Source of the DNA: Sinohyriopsis cumingii
Taxonomy: Eukaryota; Mollusca; Bivalvia; Unionida; Unionidae
NCBI GenBank assembly: GCA_028554795.2
Contig: CM068824.1
Coordinates: 161,584,130-161,648,129, forward strand
Direction of reading: 5' to 3'
Length of the DNA stretch: 64,000 nt
Shown here: one piece after another, positions 42,147 through 50,959 of the stretch
How positions within the stretch are numbered: position 1 is the first letter of the stretch
How the letters are laid out: every line of letters begins with the position of its first letter
Notes under the pieces: generated by a model
Database searches by the model: none
The model's input: the letters and a program-made list of their open reading frames with translations, nothing else
Told to the model about the DNA's origin: nothing
Made by a program: the position numbers and the translations under genes

Positions 42147-42747
42147 ACCGTGATAGTTCGGTAATTTGGCACAGGAGAGGGCTACTTTTTATAATTGAAA
42201 ATTAGTTGTTGAGGGGAATGAAATGATGGGTAGTTCTATCAGGAAAATTCCTTTACTTTGTATTTCTATCATATCTTAATCCCATCTTTGACTGAGTAGA
42301 GCGAAGATTAGTTTTTGCTACTTTGCAAAAATTTGGCAACTTATATTTAAAATTGGACACATAGTCAAGACAATTGATTTTCGAACATACGTTTGAAACG
42401 AGGTTTCTCTGTTAACAACTTCAATGGTCCCTGGACAGTATGTCCAAAAACGTTTTCAAAAAATTCTTAAACTAATTCCCTAACATCAAACAACAGCAAA
42501 TGAACACTCTCATCATCCCGTTACTTTTGTGTATCAAAGCAATACGACCGAATGATAACTGTTGGATACATACCTAATGCATGCATTACTAGTTGGAAAA
42601 TTCCAGACATAAAAGTGTACCCCTGATCAGAGTAAAGAGATATGGGAAGGCTAATACCTAAACAAAACACCGTCAATGCACGTACTATGGTTTTATTTTT
42701 AATACTTCACAAAGGAATTGCCTCTTGAAATTGTGTGGACGCACACG
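42147..42747 (-). pseudogene. gypsy integrase core relic, left half
   Basis: On the minus strand, reading away from the Polinton, the frame gives ASTQFQEAIPL, a stop, KTIVRAL, YSDQG (second catalytic Asp, about 42620), FMSGIFQLVMHALG and GPLKLL. This is the catalytic core and C-terminal part of a Ty3/gypsy integrase. Several stops make it dead. The right half is at 57984-58830 on the other side of the Polinton. To the left it is cut by the 48-bp minisatellite. Confidence 0.8.
42743..42747. repeat. Polinton target-site duplication, left
   Basis: ACACG directly precedes the left terminus AGCAGCAGG and recurs directly after the right terminus (57979-57983). Confidence 0.85.
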
Positions 42748-43011
42748 AGCAGCAGGGGGGGCGAATCGGACATTTGTCTGAATCGTCATTTGGTTTAATT
42801 GTTACTTTCTGCACTCAGCGGATCCGGTGTCGTCAGCGCCTGGTAAAAAAAAAACGACGTCGTCGTCGTTGTCATCGTCGAGGGGGCCAAATCGACAATT
42901 GTCCGGACGTCATTTGGTTTAATTAATACCTTCTGCGCGCCGATCCCAGCGTCGTCAGCGTCCGGTAAACACAGCGACGACCGCGTCGATGTCATCGCCC
43001 CCCCTGCTGCT
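42748..43011. repeat. Polinton left terminal inverted repeat
   Basis: 264 bp, starting AGCAGCAGGGGGGGCG and pairing with 57706-57978. Internally it holds two diverged direct copies with a 124-bp period (GTCATTTGGTTTAATT at 42785 and 42909). It ends in CCCCCCCTGCTGCT, an inverted copy of its own start. It contains GTCGTCGTC-rich stretches and an A10 run. Confidence 0.93.
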
Positions 43012-43017
43012 TACAAT

Positions 43018-43692
43018 TTAACCGAATATTTGGTCAAGTCCGATACGATATCGTGTCCGAGGATCATGTAAATTTATCGTTACGAATCCATGTGGGGTCG
43101 ATTGAGCATGACTAAAAAAGTTTCGAAAAACATTGAAGTCCATGTCACCGCCGCACCATGTTTGCCAAATATTTCGTAGCGTGTGTGTATCAACGCCGTT
43201 GAATACAGCAAGAATATTACAGTTGTCTCTGATTACTTTTGGAATCTGAGTGTATCGTTGAGTGACATATATCACGTCAGTGTTTTTATGCCTGCCTCTG
43301 GAAAATATCCTAGCTGGGTTTTTTTGATTGTCTAACATAACATCATCGTACACGACTAGATTGTTAACGTCGCCATCAATATCATCGATACCTGGTGCAT
43401 CATTGATATCTGTAATAAACTCGATGACATTTTTTTTAGCGATCGCTGATGCATTCTCGTTGAAATCTTTCAACACCTCGTAGCATCGTTGATCATCTAC
43501 GCTAGGGGCGATTAAATACAACTTATCCCACTTCATCCATCTCATTATTAAATTAAGTAACAATTGCGTCTTGCCGGATCCAGATGGTCCGATGATAATC
43601 ATCCGGATCGAGTTTGGTAACGCTGCAACATGCTTAACTGGTTCTCTTGTTTTAGTCGCTGAAAAGTCAATTATATTCATGTCTCTATACAT
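43018..43692 (-). CDS. A32/FtsK-HerA-type genome-packaging ATPase
   Basis: This protein would pump the viral DNA into preformed capsids using ATP. Walker A is GPSGSGKT (residues 35-42); Walker B is VVYDD (Asp116-Asp117), followed by a polar VTQRY sensor (about 143-147). At 224 residues it has the usual length of Polinton ATPases. The first Met gives a start only 5 bp from the divergent zinc-ribbon gene; Met5 (43680) leaves 17 bp and is the more comfortable start. The stop lies 6 bp inside the left inverted repeat boundary. The frame is intact. Family assignment is firm; packaging is inferred from the family and from neighbouring capsid genes. Confidence 0.9.
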   Translation of the reverse strand: MYRDMNIIDFSATKTREPVKHVAALPNSIRMIIIGPSGSGKTQLLLNLIMRWMKWDKLYLIAPSVDDQRCYEVLKDFNENASAIAKKNVIEFITDINDAPGIDDIDGDVNNLVVYDDVMLDNQKNPARIFSRGRHKNTDVIYVTQRYTQIPKVIRDNCNILAVFNGVDTHTLRNIWQTWCGGDMDFNVFRNFFSHAQSTPHGFVTINLHDPRTRYRIGLDQIFG

Positions 43693-43697
43693 AAATT
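43681..43697. promoter_or_regulatory. divergent start region, ATPase / zinc-ribbon gene
   Basis: At most 17 bp separate the two opposite start codons. Any promoter elements for one gene must therefore lie inside the coding sequence of the other. No TATA-type element can fit in the gap except AATTAT. Confidence 0.45.
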
Positions 43698-43976
43698 ATG
43701 GATCTATATTGTGTAAAGTGTAGAGTGCGTACTGGCACAAATGATATGACAACCGTTACAACAAGAAATAACAGATCGGCGCTTACTGGCAAGTGTGTAC
43801 AATGCGGTATAAAGAAATTTAGATTTATTTCTATTAGACCCGGAGATGTTTTAAAAAAAAGCGAGGAGGTGATATTGCAGCCAAGTTATCAAAACTCCCC
43901 GGAACCCCGTGGGCAAAGTATCCAGGAGAAAAACACCTCCCAGGATATAGCTACTGTGGCCCCGGAACGCGATTAG
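43698..43976 (+). CDS. zinc-ribbon N-terminal part (DUF5679-like) of a phospholipase A2 protein
   Basis: The first 50 residues hold a zinc ribbon, C5-X2-C8 and C33-X2-C36, in a pattern like DUF5679 of large DNA viruses. After VLKK this frame continues for about 38 low-information residues and stops at 43974-43976. The phospholipase A2 domain lies in the -1 frame from about 43857 to 44236. In related elements, as I know them, ribbon and lipase form one protein, so this frame is probably only its N-terminal part. The frame change falls on A8 at 43853-43860, where T TTA AAA (43850-43856) is in register as a -1 slippery heptamer. Confidence 0.8.
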   Translation: MDLYCVKCRVRTGTNDMTTVTTRNNRSALTGKCVQCGIKKFRFISIRPGDVLKKSEEVILQPSYQNSPEPRGQSIQEKNTSQDIATVAPERD

Positions 43977-44236
43977 ATATCAGACTCGATGATCAAAATC
44001 AGCCCAAACCCGGTGAGTATCCAATAAACGCTATCGATAAGGCGTGTCATGCTCATGATGTTGCTTACAAAAGTAGCGATCTGCAACAGCGTCATATCGC
44101 GGACGTAAAATTAATTCACGCGCTAAATGCTATTCCTGATAAATCCTTCAAAGAAAAATTAGCCTCATGGTTGGTAAAATCGGCTATGAAAGGTAAATTA
44201 ATGATTGGAAGCGGAGCTTCTCGCGCTGGTAATTGA
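43857..44236 (+). pseudogene. parvovirus-type phospholipase A2 domain, in shifted frame
   Basis: This secreted-PLA2-like domain hydrolyses membrane phospholipids; in parvoviruses it helps particles leave endosomes. The calcium loop YCGPG (43952-43966) and catalytic HD in HAHDVAY (His at 44054, Asp at 44057, Tyr at 44066) are present. The domain has no ATG of its own before the calcium loop and ends at TGA 44234-44236, overlapping the 5' end of the first possible integrase frame. Either it is made by -1 frameshifting from 43698 or the gene is broken. Too short in its own frame for simple ORF calling. Confidence 0.8.
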
Positions 44237-44261
44237 AAACGCTAGCGTTTATAATAACAAC

Positions 44262-45206
44262 ATGGAATCCATCTATTATTCTCCGAGAGGATACTGGAAG
44301 GGGAAGGCCGCAATTGGTAAGCTTGCAAGCGCTGCAAAAGTAACGAGGGCCGTTGCGGCTAATTGGTTATCCAAACAGGCTATATGGCAAATCTATCTAC
44401 CACCGCCTAAACAAATCAACTTCTCGCGCTTTGATGTCAGCGTACCTAATGAAGTTCATCAGGCTGATATACTATTTCTGCCGCATGACAACGGTTACAA
44501 ATACGCGCTAACCCTAGTTGATGTTGCGAGTCGATACAAACAAGCGGAGCCGTTAAAAACAAAGTCAGCAACTGAAGTAGCCGATGCGTTTGAGCGGATT
44601 TATCGAAGAGGTCCTCTGCGCTCGCCAAATCTATTGCAAGTTGATCCTGGTAGTGAATTTCGCGGCGCTGTTTTATCAACGCTGAAACATCATAGCGTCG
44701 CGATACGACGAGGTCATACTGCGCTACATCGTGATCAGGCAATTGTTGAACGATTCAATCGGACTCTTGCTGAACGGTTATTTGGGTATCAATACGCGAA
44801 GGAATTCATCCAAGAAAAACGATCTCGTGAATGGGTCAAAAGGTTGCCAGGCGTAATTGCAGCGTTAAATAACGAGATTACCCGAGCAATCAACATGAAG
44901 CCCAGCGACGCGATTAAAGAAAAGTATATACCCGGAAGATCAAAAATAGATAGCGTTTCCAAGCCGATTCTCGGCGATGTCACTGTTAGATATCTGTATG
45001 AACCAGGAGAGCTTGAAGGCGGTAAAAAAAGAGCTACTGATCCTATCTGGAGTGTTACCACACATAACATATCAACGATAACACGATCAACTGGTAGACC
45101 ACCGATCTATAGACTGGATCCAACTGCCCCACAGCGAGGGTTTACACGCGAGCAACTACAAGTGATACCTGACGATACTCAATTACCCCCGCGTGGTCTT
45201 AACTAG
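44262..45206 (+). CDS. Polinton DDE integrase (retroviral rve type)
   Basis: This enzyme inserts the element's ends into target DNA. Counting from the upstream Met at 44205, the catalytic residues are D88 (HQAD), D147 (QVDPGSEF) and E182 (IVERFNR), a D-D-34-E spacing. A helical N-terminal region precedes them, and an SH3-like or chromo-like C-terminal region follows (about 250-320). I prefer the Met at 44262, because the upstream 19 codons overlap the lipase domain and the sequence from MESIYYSPRG on looks family-like. The frame is intact and ends at 45206, overlapping by 8 bp the convergent HNH domain (stop at 45199). The 5-bp target duplication is its expected footprint. Confidence 0.93.
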   Translation: MESIYYSPRGYWKGKAAIGKLASAAKVTRAVAANWLSKQAIWQIYLPPPKQINFSRFDVSVPNEVHQADILFLPHDNGYKYALTLVDVASRYKQAEPLKTKSATEVADAFERIYRRGPLRSPNLLQVDPGSEFRGAVLSTLKHHSVAIRRGHTALHRDQAIVERFNRTLAERLFGYQYAKEFIQEKRSREWVKRLPGVIAALNNEITRAINMKPSDAIKEKYIPGRSKIDSVSKPILGDVTVRYLYEPGELEGGKKRATDPIWSVTTHNISTITRSTGRPPIYRLDPTAPQRGFTREQLQVIPDDTQLPPRGLN

Positions 45207-45513
45207 CGCCGTTGCGTCTATTGCACTCAAGACAGGTCAATCTCACATTGTTTTTGACATGACCAAGACTGTTATCGATCCTGTCCACGGTAAATTGGCG
45301 AGCGTCTTTATCCGAATAGCGCCAACTCATTATACAATTACAACTCGCGCAGTGATTATTCTGTTGTTGTCGTAACGCAATTATTAATTCGGCATCAATA
45401 TCAAAACGCCGCTGTTTTTTTTATCCTGTTGACGGTAACCCGAGAGTTTTCTATCAATGACGCTTGCATCGATGATGTCGTTGTCGTTGGTGACTCCGTC
45501 ACTGACTCCGTCA
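45199..45513 (-). pseudogene. HNH endonuclease domain, C-terminal remnant of polymerase-helicase gene
   Basis: In the helicase frame, codons from 45420 to 45202 encode CASC...FTVDRIDNSLGH...NVRL...CLECN, a zinc-binding HNH/endonuclease VII-like domain (CxxC, DRIDN, CxxCN). It has no plausible start. Between it and the helicase stop (45511-45513), a different frame encodes IDGVSDGV...GYRQQDKK. The helicase would enter this middle frame by a +1 shift near 45514-45526, and the middle frame enters the HNH frame by a -1 shift at A8 (minus strand; T8 at 45415-45422). In the middle frame that site reads A AAA AAC, a canonical slippery heptamer. The role would be nicking or resolving DNA during replication (inference). 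Confidence 0.7.
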
Positions 45514-47274
45514 ATAACAATTCTGATTTATCCTCCGTACTCGGGACACTGCAAGATAGACTAGATTCGACCATTCGATGCGATTATCAACCGTCCAAAC
45601 AATTGTGTCCGTGATGGTTAGTCCCTGCGAGGAATGTATTGTTGTTGCGTATCCTAGCGTCCACGGGGATTTATCAGCACGTAGCGCGTCCTCGACGACG
45701 CTGATATCAACGAGCACAATATCATTCAGCACGAGAATTTGTTTTTCTGTCCGGCCTGGAATTTCAACTTCAATGTTCTGCCGCCGTGTATCCGCGGGTC
45801 TATAACATAACGGCACTGGACGCGTTGGAAACTTTTCCTTATGCAACGTAAACAACTTCCGCTGAAGTGTGTCTCTGACTATCTTTCTACTCGCTACAAT
45901 CAAATCGTTTGGTATCCATGTTTCCCAGAATTCATTTAACGGCGTTTCCGGAATCACCTCGCGGATTATTTCACACTGAATTCTATCCGGCTGTAATCTG
46001 ATTAATTTTTTAACCTCGCGCAGTTGTTCATCAAGTGCTCGGTAATCAGTATCGGTTTCTTCATAATAGTCCACAAAACCCTTTAACCAATCATGTGGGC
46101 CCTCGCCGACAAATGGTGGTGGTTGACCATGGTCGCCACACATGATCACCGCTGTATTCGCGAGCAGCAACCAATCAAGAAACATTTGTAAAACATCTAA
46201 CAAAACAGTACATATTTCATCCCAGATGATAACCTCAGGAATAAATTTTTCGCCCATTCGATCAGGAGTCCACTCACCGCCGCTGTATCGAAAAAAGCTG
46301 TGATAAGTAACGGCGTCAACATTTCGGTGTTTTATCTCTCGCGCTAGTCTATGGGTCGGTGTAAGCACGATTATACTTGCCCGCGTTCGAAATAATTCAA
46401 TTGCCCGGGTCGTCTTTCCTGACCCGCCACAGCCGCTTAAATAAACTGTTTTGTGTCTACAAATTGGATCAGAACACGGTGGTGCATTAGACCATTCTGA
46501 CAATTTATCACCGCGTAGGTAATTGTTTTCAACGCTGACATCTGCTGACGGGGAATAATCGCGTCGTATTTCATTTTTAATTCTCCATGTACCCCAACTC
46601 TCGTCCGGACTAGTAAACTCGGCTATGTTTCCCTTGTACTTTACGTCAACATAAAACGAATCAACGGCTACTCTAACCGCGGTGTCGGGAAATCTGTTTA
46701 TCATCGAGAATAAATTTATGCAAGCATAACCCAGCATAGATGCCCTCAAATGCGGGTATGCCGGGCTGTCTCCATCGCTGTAGGTAACAACTGTACCCAA
46801 CCTTGTTCCATTGGACAAGAAAGCTGTTTCGCAGTTCACGTATCTATTTTTCGCCACTGCGTCCTTGATTACGAAATCATATTCTGCGTCATCTATAATC
46901 AGCCGTGAGCAATATCGTTTGTAGTCGCAGTTTTTTCCACCTTGTGTGAACTTACCGATTATTCTTCTACCGAGATCTTTTGCCTCGCGGTTTCGTTGGT
47001 TGAATATCCTCCTGGACCATTCGACGATATATTCCTCGTCGGCATCGATGTGTTTTCTGGACTCGTCAATTATGCTATCTAGACGCTCCGGTTCTGGTAA
47101 CCAGACTTCAGTCTGCGCCCGGTATGATATAATCGCGTCACTGACAATCAACGATACAAGCATGCTACAATCAATCATATACCGTAGCAGCGCTATTGGC
47201 AACCACTTTTTTTCAGACATGTGTCTACCGATCCAAATATAGCAACAGCGATGAAGTCCTGCTGCGAATTCAAA
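45511..47274 (-). pseudogene. PolB-like palm C-terminal half plus SF1 helicase
   Basis: Counted from the Met at 47220. Residues 1-215 hold the rest of the polymerase: a motif B candidate RRIIGKFTQG (85-94) and motif C RVAVDSFYVD (183-192, D187-S188). Residues 255-565 hold an SF1 helicase: Walker A GCGGSGKTT (263-271), LTPTH (286-290), Walker B IIWDE (331-335), GDHGQPPP (362-369), TIHSSQG and a final AVSRVRR. The 18 codons between 47274 and 47220 are open and in phase with the upstream polymerase half, so this is one gene cut by TAA 47275-47277. It may be translated from 47220 as a helicase-containing fragment, but its polymerase half would lack motif A. Unwinding and synthesis in one chain would suit replication of a linear element. 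Confidence 0.8.
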
Positions 47275-48645
47275 TTATACTATGCGAGCGAATCCGGTTA
47301 AATCAAAATTAGGCAGTGGTCCATTAATAGCAACACGAGTCATTTCATGTCTGGGGTGTCCAAATCGTTTGAAATACTCAGCGGCGGATCCATACCCGAG
47401 AAAACTCGCTGGATAACAGGCAACCATATCAACGGAAATCATAGCGTCGCGGTTGTATTCAGTGTTCCATAGTCCACCGTGATAATATTCCAAACAACTG
47501 GATTGTACATCGGGTAGAATTTCCTTGCGCGTTGGGCTCCACGCATTTTTCTTTGCTGCAACATGAGCCGCAACCGATGAAATCGTAAAACAATTTGTTA
47601 GCAGTTGTTCATCATGCTCTTCAAATTCTATGGCGGTTTTTTTCATCTTGTTGTGAAACGCTTCAGTGCGATATAATTCACCGTTTGGTCTTACAAACTG
47701 ATCAAAGGTATCAGCGCTGCGAAGTAACCACATTGATACAGGGTCGTTTTTACACAAGCAGGCAATAGCATCAAATAGTTTCCTCTCCGCGAGAAAACCA
47801 TCTTGTATAAATTCCCCCGGGATATACTTTACTGTTCTATCCCGTGGAAACACTGTGATCGCGGGCGTCCACGCGTGTTCGTTATGATCAATAATTTTGA
47901 TTGGGGCTCCCTTTGATTTATACTTCGATTCGTGTAATACTTCACCGGTTATCGTTGTAACGGTTATTGGAAATCTCAACGACGTTTCTAATCTCGCTAT
48001 GTCGCTGATGGTCGCTCCACGCTCGCGCACTGTCTCCTCCCACTGGTTGATTTTGCTACGTCGTAAATCAGTCAATTTGTTTCCTCGACATGCATTTGTA
48101 AAATGCTCTATTATTCGTTCTGCTACACAATTTATCCCCGTTGACTGTTTCATCGGCGCTTGTTTTCCGATATCAGGTTTCTTATTTAACGGGTATATTC
48201 CATAAACAACTGCTGTTTCAGGATACGCTCGTTCATAGTATGGTCTGTCAATTCCGGTTAACAGCCCCGGCTTGGAGTCGCGGCTAACAATGACTGTTTT
48301 CTTGTCGCTGAGAACCGGTTCAAATTTATCACGTATGATCCAATTACCTGATTCCACCCGGACAATGAATTTTACTCTGAAGAAATACTCGCTGGAGCCA
48401 AGTTGTGATATTATCGTTGCTGCGCGGTTGTCGTTCATGGTAGCATCAACAACGCCATCAATTCGAAATGTTGACCAACTATGAGATGCACCATCACGCT
48501 TGAATTCATTGATACAATCGCGTATTTTATTCAATAGGGTTTTATCGTTTATTAACGCTTTTGGTGCGTCCTTGAGGACTCTATCGAGATTGAATTTAAT
48601 ATTTTTCCAGGGCTTAATTGCTGCTAATCTCTCGAACTCATCCAT
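47275..48645 (-). pseudogene. B-family-like DNA polymerase, N-terminal half, cut by TAA
   Basis: 456 codons. The C-terminal end carries motif A, ISVDMVACYPAS (Asp406, Tyr411), the metal-binding strand of family B polymerases. The frame ends 34 residues later at TAA 47275-47277, in phase with the next frame that carries motifs B and C. I see no obvious DxE exonuclease motif in the first 400 residues, so proofreading may be absent or very diverged. I chose the Met at 48645 rather than 48693 because MDEFERL begins a charged soluble N-terminus and the upstream 16 residues are hydrophobic and lie in the promoter gap. The role would be element replication. The enzyme is split between motif A and motif B. 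Confidence 0.75.
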
Positions 48646-48684
48646 ATAATTAAAACAAGTATTTAAATAAAAGAATATAGTATA
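48646..48684. promoter_or_regulatory. divergent promoter, polymerase / small zinc protein
   Basis: A 39-bp AT-only-like gap between opposite start codons, containing TATTTAAATAAAAG and TATAGTATAA. It is long enough for one TATA-type element per direction. The assignment is inferred from position and composition. Confidence 0.5.
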
Positions 48685-49007
48685 ATGAATCACTGCAAAT
48701 GGTTGATGATTGGGTCGACAACCCCGTGCAATAAATCATGTAGAGGTGAATTCTGCGGGTATCATTTACAAAGCGTTCGTAATGGTTCTCTTGGCCCCTC
48801 CCGTGCTTGGTTTGCCACGTCGGTGTAAGAGGAAAATCGCAGTTGTGTATTAATTGTGGCGGAAAGCGGTACAGAGAGTTAAAACGCTATTATGACAAGC
48901 GAATTAAAAACGCCGTCATTGACCCCACCGCCGACTTCGTCATTAAAACCCCCCAAGACTACGTTGAAAGATTTATAATTAAACCAAATAATAAATTAGA
49001 CAAGTAG
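48685..49007 (+). pseudogene. small Cys-rich zinc-binding protein, frame broken
   Basis: The ATG at 48685 opens a 47-codon frame with C4, C15, C19, C24 and H27, ending at TAA 48826-48828. The -1 frame, open from 48783, carries a second zinc pair, PCLVC and CINC, and then a basic Lys/Arg/Tyr tail to 49007. The two halves have complementary zinc motifs and overlap in 48783-48803, so I read them as one gene with a one-base frame change there, next to runs of C. Function unknown; possibly nucleic-acid binding (inference from zinc fingers and basic tail). The second half alone has no ATG. Confidence 0.6.
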
Positions 49008-49020
49008 TATTATTATACAA

Positions 49021-49551
49021 ATGGACAAAGAATTTCAGCCGCATCCTGTGCTCGTTAATTACGAGGCATCTCGCGACGGTGTTGTTAGAAATTGTAGACT
49101 GAAGAAGCCGGTTGGATGGAAAAATAATCAGGGGTATTTGATATTGAATGCTGGAGGGAAAATTTATCTTGTTCACAGGGTGGTATATGAAGCGTTTAAC
49201 GGACCAATCGAGGACGGTCTCGTTATTGATCATATTGATGGATGCCCTCCAAATAACAGACTGTGTAATCTGCAAGCCATCTCTCAGAGTGAAAACAGTA
49301 AAAAAGGCCAAACTGGTAAGTGCTCAAAGCAAGCAAGGGGTGTCAAATCGTTTGATACATCAACGCACGAAGAAAAAACATTTCACTCCATGAATGCGGC
49401 AGGAAAATATTTCGACATTTGTATAACCTCAGTACGATTTGTTGCAGAAGGAATACAGAATTCAGCGATCTCAAAAAAGACTGGGCACAGAATTCGATTT
49501 TCATATATAACAGAAATAAGGCCACCGGCGCCTATGGCGCTGACGAATTAG
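49021..49551 (+). CDS. HNH homing-type endonuclease (NUMOD4-HNH-like)
   Basis: Residues 8-30 resemble NUMOD4 (YEASRDGVVRN). The HNH core is VHRVVYEAFNG (His52), IDHIDG (Asp70-His71) and NNRLCNL (Asn79, Asn83). The C-terminal part (105-165) resembles the helix-turn-helix DNA-binding region of these enzymes (NUMOD1/IENR1-like). At 176 residues it is intact and normal for free-standing HNH homing enzymes. Such genes are usually selfish passengers in phages and large DNA viruses. In this element it sits between early-type and virion genes, 13 bp after the zinc-protein frame. It would cleave DNA at a specific site; the target is unknown. Confidence 0.8.
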   Translation: MDKEFQPHPVLVNYEASRDGVVRNCRLKKPVGWKNNQGYLILNAGGKIYLVHRVVYEAFNGPIEDGLVIDHIDGCPPNNRLCNLQAISQSENSKKGQTGKCSKQARGVKSFDTSTHEEKTFHSMNAAGKYFDICITSVRFVAEGIQNSAISKKTGHRIRFSYITEIRPPAPMALTN

Positions 49552-49607
49552 CACACTGCGCAGGGTTCATTTTTTTTTATTTAAAAACAAGATGTTTTAT
49601 AAGAATA

Positions 49608-49988
49608 ATGAATATCGAAGACATCAATAATATATTAGCCGAGATTTCAAAATTAAAAAATCAAGGAATTGAATTATCTGATGGTCTCGACAGTGAAAAA
49701 ATATTATCCGATTATGAGATTATTAACGAACAATCGAAACGGGGGCGTTTTACCCTGGCCCGCGAGTACTTTTTTATAAAACGATTACAACATACGATTA
49801 ATGAAAACTTGTACCACAATGACGCAAATGCATTCATTGGACTATTTACTGCCGTTGAAATAATACGAAAAAAACTTGGACGTGTTTATGAACGACGCCG
49901 AGAGATTTCTAGTAAGATCAAAAACATTAGAAGGATTATAGACGAAAACTCCGTGGAGCCCCCGATGGTACACTCGGCGGGAAATTAG
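49608..49988 (+). CDS. hypothetical protein, helical
   Basis: 126 residues from the ATG at 49608. An upstream in-frame ATG (49419) lies inside the HNH gene and is unlikely to be the start. The sequence is charged and helical, with no Cys and no membrane segment, and contains a run of alternating Lys/Arg and hydrophobic residues at 45-110. I do not recognise the family. Position upstream of another coiled, charged protein suggests a virion or assembly role, which is a guess. Confidence 0.65.
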   Translation: MNIEDINNILAEISKLKNQGIELSDGLDSEKILSDYEIINEQSKRGRFTLAREYFFIKRLQHTINENLYHNDANAFIGLFTAVEIIRKKLGRVYERRREISSKIKNIRRIIDENSVEPPMVHSAGN

Positions 49989-50010
49989 AAATTGCGGAGC
50001 AATTGCAATA

Positions 50011-50959
50011 ATGGTAGGCGAATCACTTACTACTCGGCTAGCCAGAGAGCGGCTAGCAGCGCTTAAAAAGTTCATACCGTTACGAGACAGGGTCCGAGAA
50101 CAACTTCAAACGCGGCAGCAACTACAAACTGATTTTACTGTTGGAAGCGAACAACTCTTTGCCCCGGTAACTAAAGCGACCAAAGATGTTACGGCGGCAA
50201 CTGTACCCGTCCTCGATGCGCTTGAAAAGATAGCGGCAGAGACAAAACAAACAAAAAGGTCTTTAGAAACACTCCCTGCAAAAATAGCGGCTGCTACAAC
50301 ACGGAGGTCACCACCACTCGCTATAACGGAACCACAAGAACCTTATGTTACAATGGCCGACGAAGAAGAACTAGGTGCTACCGCAAGAGAACCAGAAGAA
50401 GAAATACCGGAAGAAATACCGGAAGAAATATTTGAAGAAAAAGAGAAAGGGTGGAATATACCCCGTAATGTACTCAAGAAGAGCACAATAGATCAAATTA
50501 GAGGCTTCAGCAGCAGGGAAGAATTAGTTGATTTTACTGCCTCTAATTTTGCTAAGAGCATACGAGATAAGGAGCATATCAATAGCGGTTACGAGAAAAA
50601 TATAAAGACGTTAAAGGATTGGACAAGAATAGTGTATTTAGCGAGTAAACACGAGAATGCATTACAACATCGTGGTGATCCCGATTACGACGCATTCCAC
50701 AAGGAAGTTGAAAAAAGGGTAAAACTAAAAAAAAGGAAAAGGATACTCTGTTGGTAAAGAATCCTACGGCGTTACCTGTCCTAACAGTGTTCTCAGTGAT
50801 ATATCACGGCTAGAGGTACTAATCGGAGGAAAACGAGCCGGAAATAACTCTCCGGAAATAATCAATGAGGCCGCTGATATTTGCAAGCGGTTATTTGCGG
50901 GCGGTATCATGGACATTAATGCATATCGAACGCTCATAGATGAGTTAGTGGATGATTAA
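50011..50959 (+). pseudogene. hypothetical coiled-coil protein, frame changed near C-terminus
   Basis: The main frame (50011-50757, 248 residues) has a helical N-terminus (1-110), a Glu-rich acidic linker (EEEIPEEIPEEIFEE, about 128-142) and a C-terminal domain. It ends abruptly in RKRILCW. From about 50735 another frame runs on to TAA 50957-50959 with a plausible domain (GKGYSVGKESYGVTCPNS ... GNNSPEII ... LIDELVDD). The switch lies on A8 at 50727-50734 and needs a +1 shift, the opposite direction to the lipase and HNH cases. Likely a minor virion protein by position. Function not recognised. Confidence 0.65.

Noticed and set aside
45193-45805. Plus-strand frames after the integrase
   Set aside because: Antisense shadows of the HNH and helicase coding regions.
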